Assembly: GCA_029881255.1 (NCBI GenBank)
Contig: JAOUMY010000003.1
Span: 395,865-459,864, forward strand
DNA: 64,000 nt
DNA from: Gammaproteobacteria bacterium
GTDB taxonomy: Bacteria; Pseudomonadota; Gammaproteobacteria; S012-40
Reading direction: 5' to 3'
Shown here: positions 63,558 through 64,000 of the stretch, in pieces
Numbering within the stretch: position 1 is the stretch's first letter
How the letters are laid out: each line of letters starts with the position of its first letter
Made by a program: the position numbers and the translations under genes
The notes under the pieces: model-generated
Database searches by the model: none
Told to the model about the DNA's origin: nothing
Seen by the model: only the letters and a program-made list of their open reading frames with translations

Positions 63558-64000
63558 TTAGACGCTTTGTAAGGTTTTCGGCAAAGGGAAAGTGACCTTT
63601 TCTTCCTTGCCTCTTGCCTCCTGTGCGACTTCAGCGCCAAACTCCTGGAGTTTTTCGACAACCTGTTTGACCAAAATCTCGGGAGCAGACGCACCGGCGC
63701 TAACACCGATACGATTTTTTCCCTCTACCCAGGCGCGATCTATCTCACCAGCATCATCTATTAGATAGGCAGGCGTTCCCAGTCGCTCGGAAACCTCACG
63801 CAAGCGATTGGAATTGGAACTGTTAGGACTACCGACGACAAGCACTACATCACAACTCGCGGCGAGACTCTTGACCGCTTCCTGGCGATTTTGCGTGGCG
63901 TAACAAATATCGTCTTTCTTCGGCCCCACGATATTGGGGAAACGCTCGCGCAAGGCAGAGATGACACCGGCGGTATCATCCATTGACAACGTCGTCTGTG
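63558..64000 (-). CDS. ispH: 4-hydroxy-3-methylbut-2-enyl diphosphate reductase, C-terminal part
   Basis: The gene is cut by the right edge of the window: only about the last 147 codons are present, and the N-terminal half with two of the three cluster cysteines is missing. The visible part has [29 protein letters not shown] (with the third iron-sulfur cysteine) and [33 protein letters not shown] residues ([12 protein letters not shown]) come near the end. IspH is the last enzyme of the MEP isoprenoid pathway, an iron-sulfur reductase making IPP and DMAPP. It ends 309 bases upstream of the chemosensory operon on the same strand. Confidence 0.96.
   Translation of the reverse strand, partial: QTTLSMDDTAGVISALRERFPNIVGPKKDDICYATQNRQEAVKSLAASCDVVLVVGSPNSSNSNRLREVSERLGTPAYLIDDAGEIDRAWVEGKNRIGVSAGASAPEILVKQVVEKLQEFGAEVAQEARGKEEKVTFPLPKTLQSV

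Noticed and set aside
1..64000. CRISPR array, tRNA, rRNA, IS element or prophage
   Set aside because: I saw no spaced direct repeats, no tRNA-like cloverleaf ends with CCA context, no rRNA core sequences and no transposase, integrase or phage genes. Weak tRNA-like folds could still escape reading by eye.

Overview
The window is chromosomal DNA from a gammaproteobacterium of moderate GC content. The evidence is the order pcnB-folK-panB-panC-panD, the threonine pair tdh-kbl, the zwf-gnd pair, and close resemblance of many products to gammaproteobacterial families. No rRNA, tRNA, IS element, prophage or CRISPR array was seen. Several sulfur-related families are present (a TauE/SafE exporter, a SoxB-like phosphoesterase, a secreted DsrE-like protein). 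They hint at a sulfur-oxidising or related lineage but do not prove it.

Layout. 0.1-4.5 kb: small membrane protein plus TauE/SafE exporter, an orphan gene and a transmembrane chemoreceptor. 4.7-10.9 kb: an IMPACT/YigZ protein, then a TetR regulator whose probable palindromic operator recurs before an RND exporter / LolA-like / outer-membrane-barrel operon. 10.9-17.3 kb: a GAF hybrid kinase and a very compact export-redox locus (Tat-type transglutaminase, di-heme peroxidase, FG-GAP/UnbV protein). 17.3-20.1 kb: threonine degradation (tdh-kbl) and an NTF2-like lipoprotein. 20.6 kb: a 26-residue Gly-Gly-Met microgene with a textbook ribosome binding site. 20.8-30.4 kb: a signalling island with two paralogous multi-domain hybrid kinases flanking a lone receiver, a GGDEF diguanylate cyclase and an overlapping HD-GYP regulator. 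30.4-36.9 kb: mixed metabolism and envelope genes (MetF-like, nadC, proS, PEBP lipoprotein, lytic transglycosylase). 37.0-44.5 kb: central carbon (zwf, gnd, glgA, ppc). 44.5-48.5 kb: envelope proteins and the SoxB-like/DsrE-like pair. 48.6-52.6 kb: pantothenate/folate operon with pcnB. 52.6-63.2 kb: a complete chemosensory operon on the minus strand. 63.6 kb to the right edge: truncated ispH.

The most notable system is the chemosensory operon STAS-cheY-cheA-cheW-parA-(31-aa ORF)-receptor-cheR-cheD-cheB-Hpt. The soluble receptor has an N-terminal globin, three PAS domains and a C-terminal QWEEF adaptor-docking pentapeptide. CheA carries a second, clearly related globin between its P2-like region and its dimerisation domain. 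Both globins keep the CD1 Phe, E7 Gln, proximal His and the Tyr ten residues after it. This suggests a pathway in which heme/gas sensing occurs in the receptor and in the kinase itself. The gene order resembles the Che2 (Aer2) cluster of Pseudomonas aeruginosa, but the kinase-embedded globin is not part of that system as I know it.
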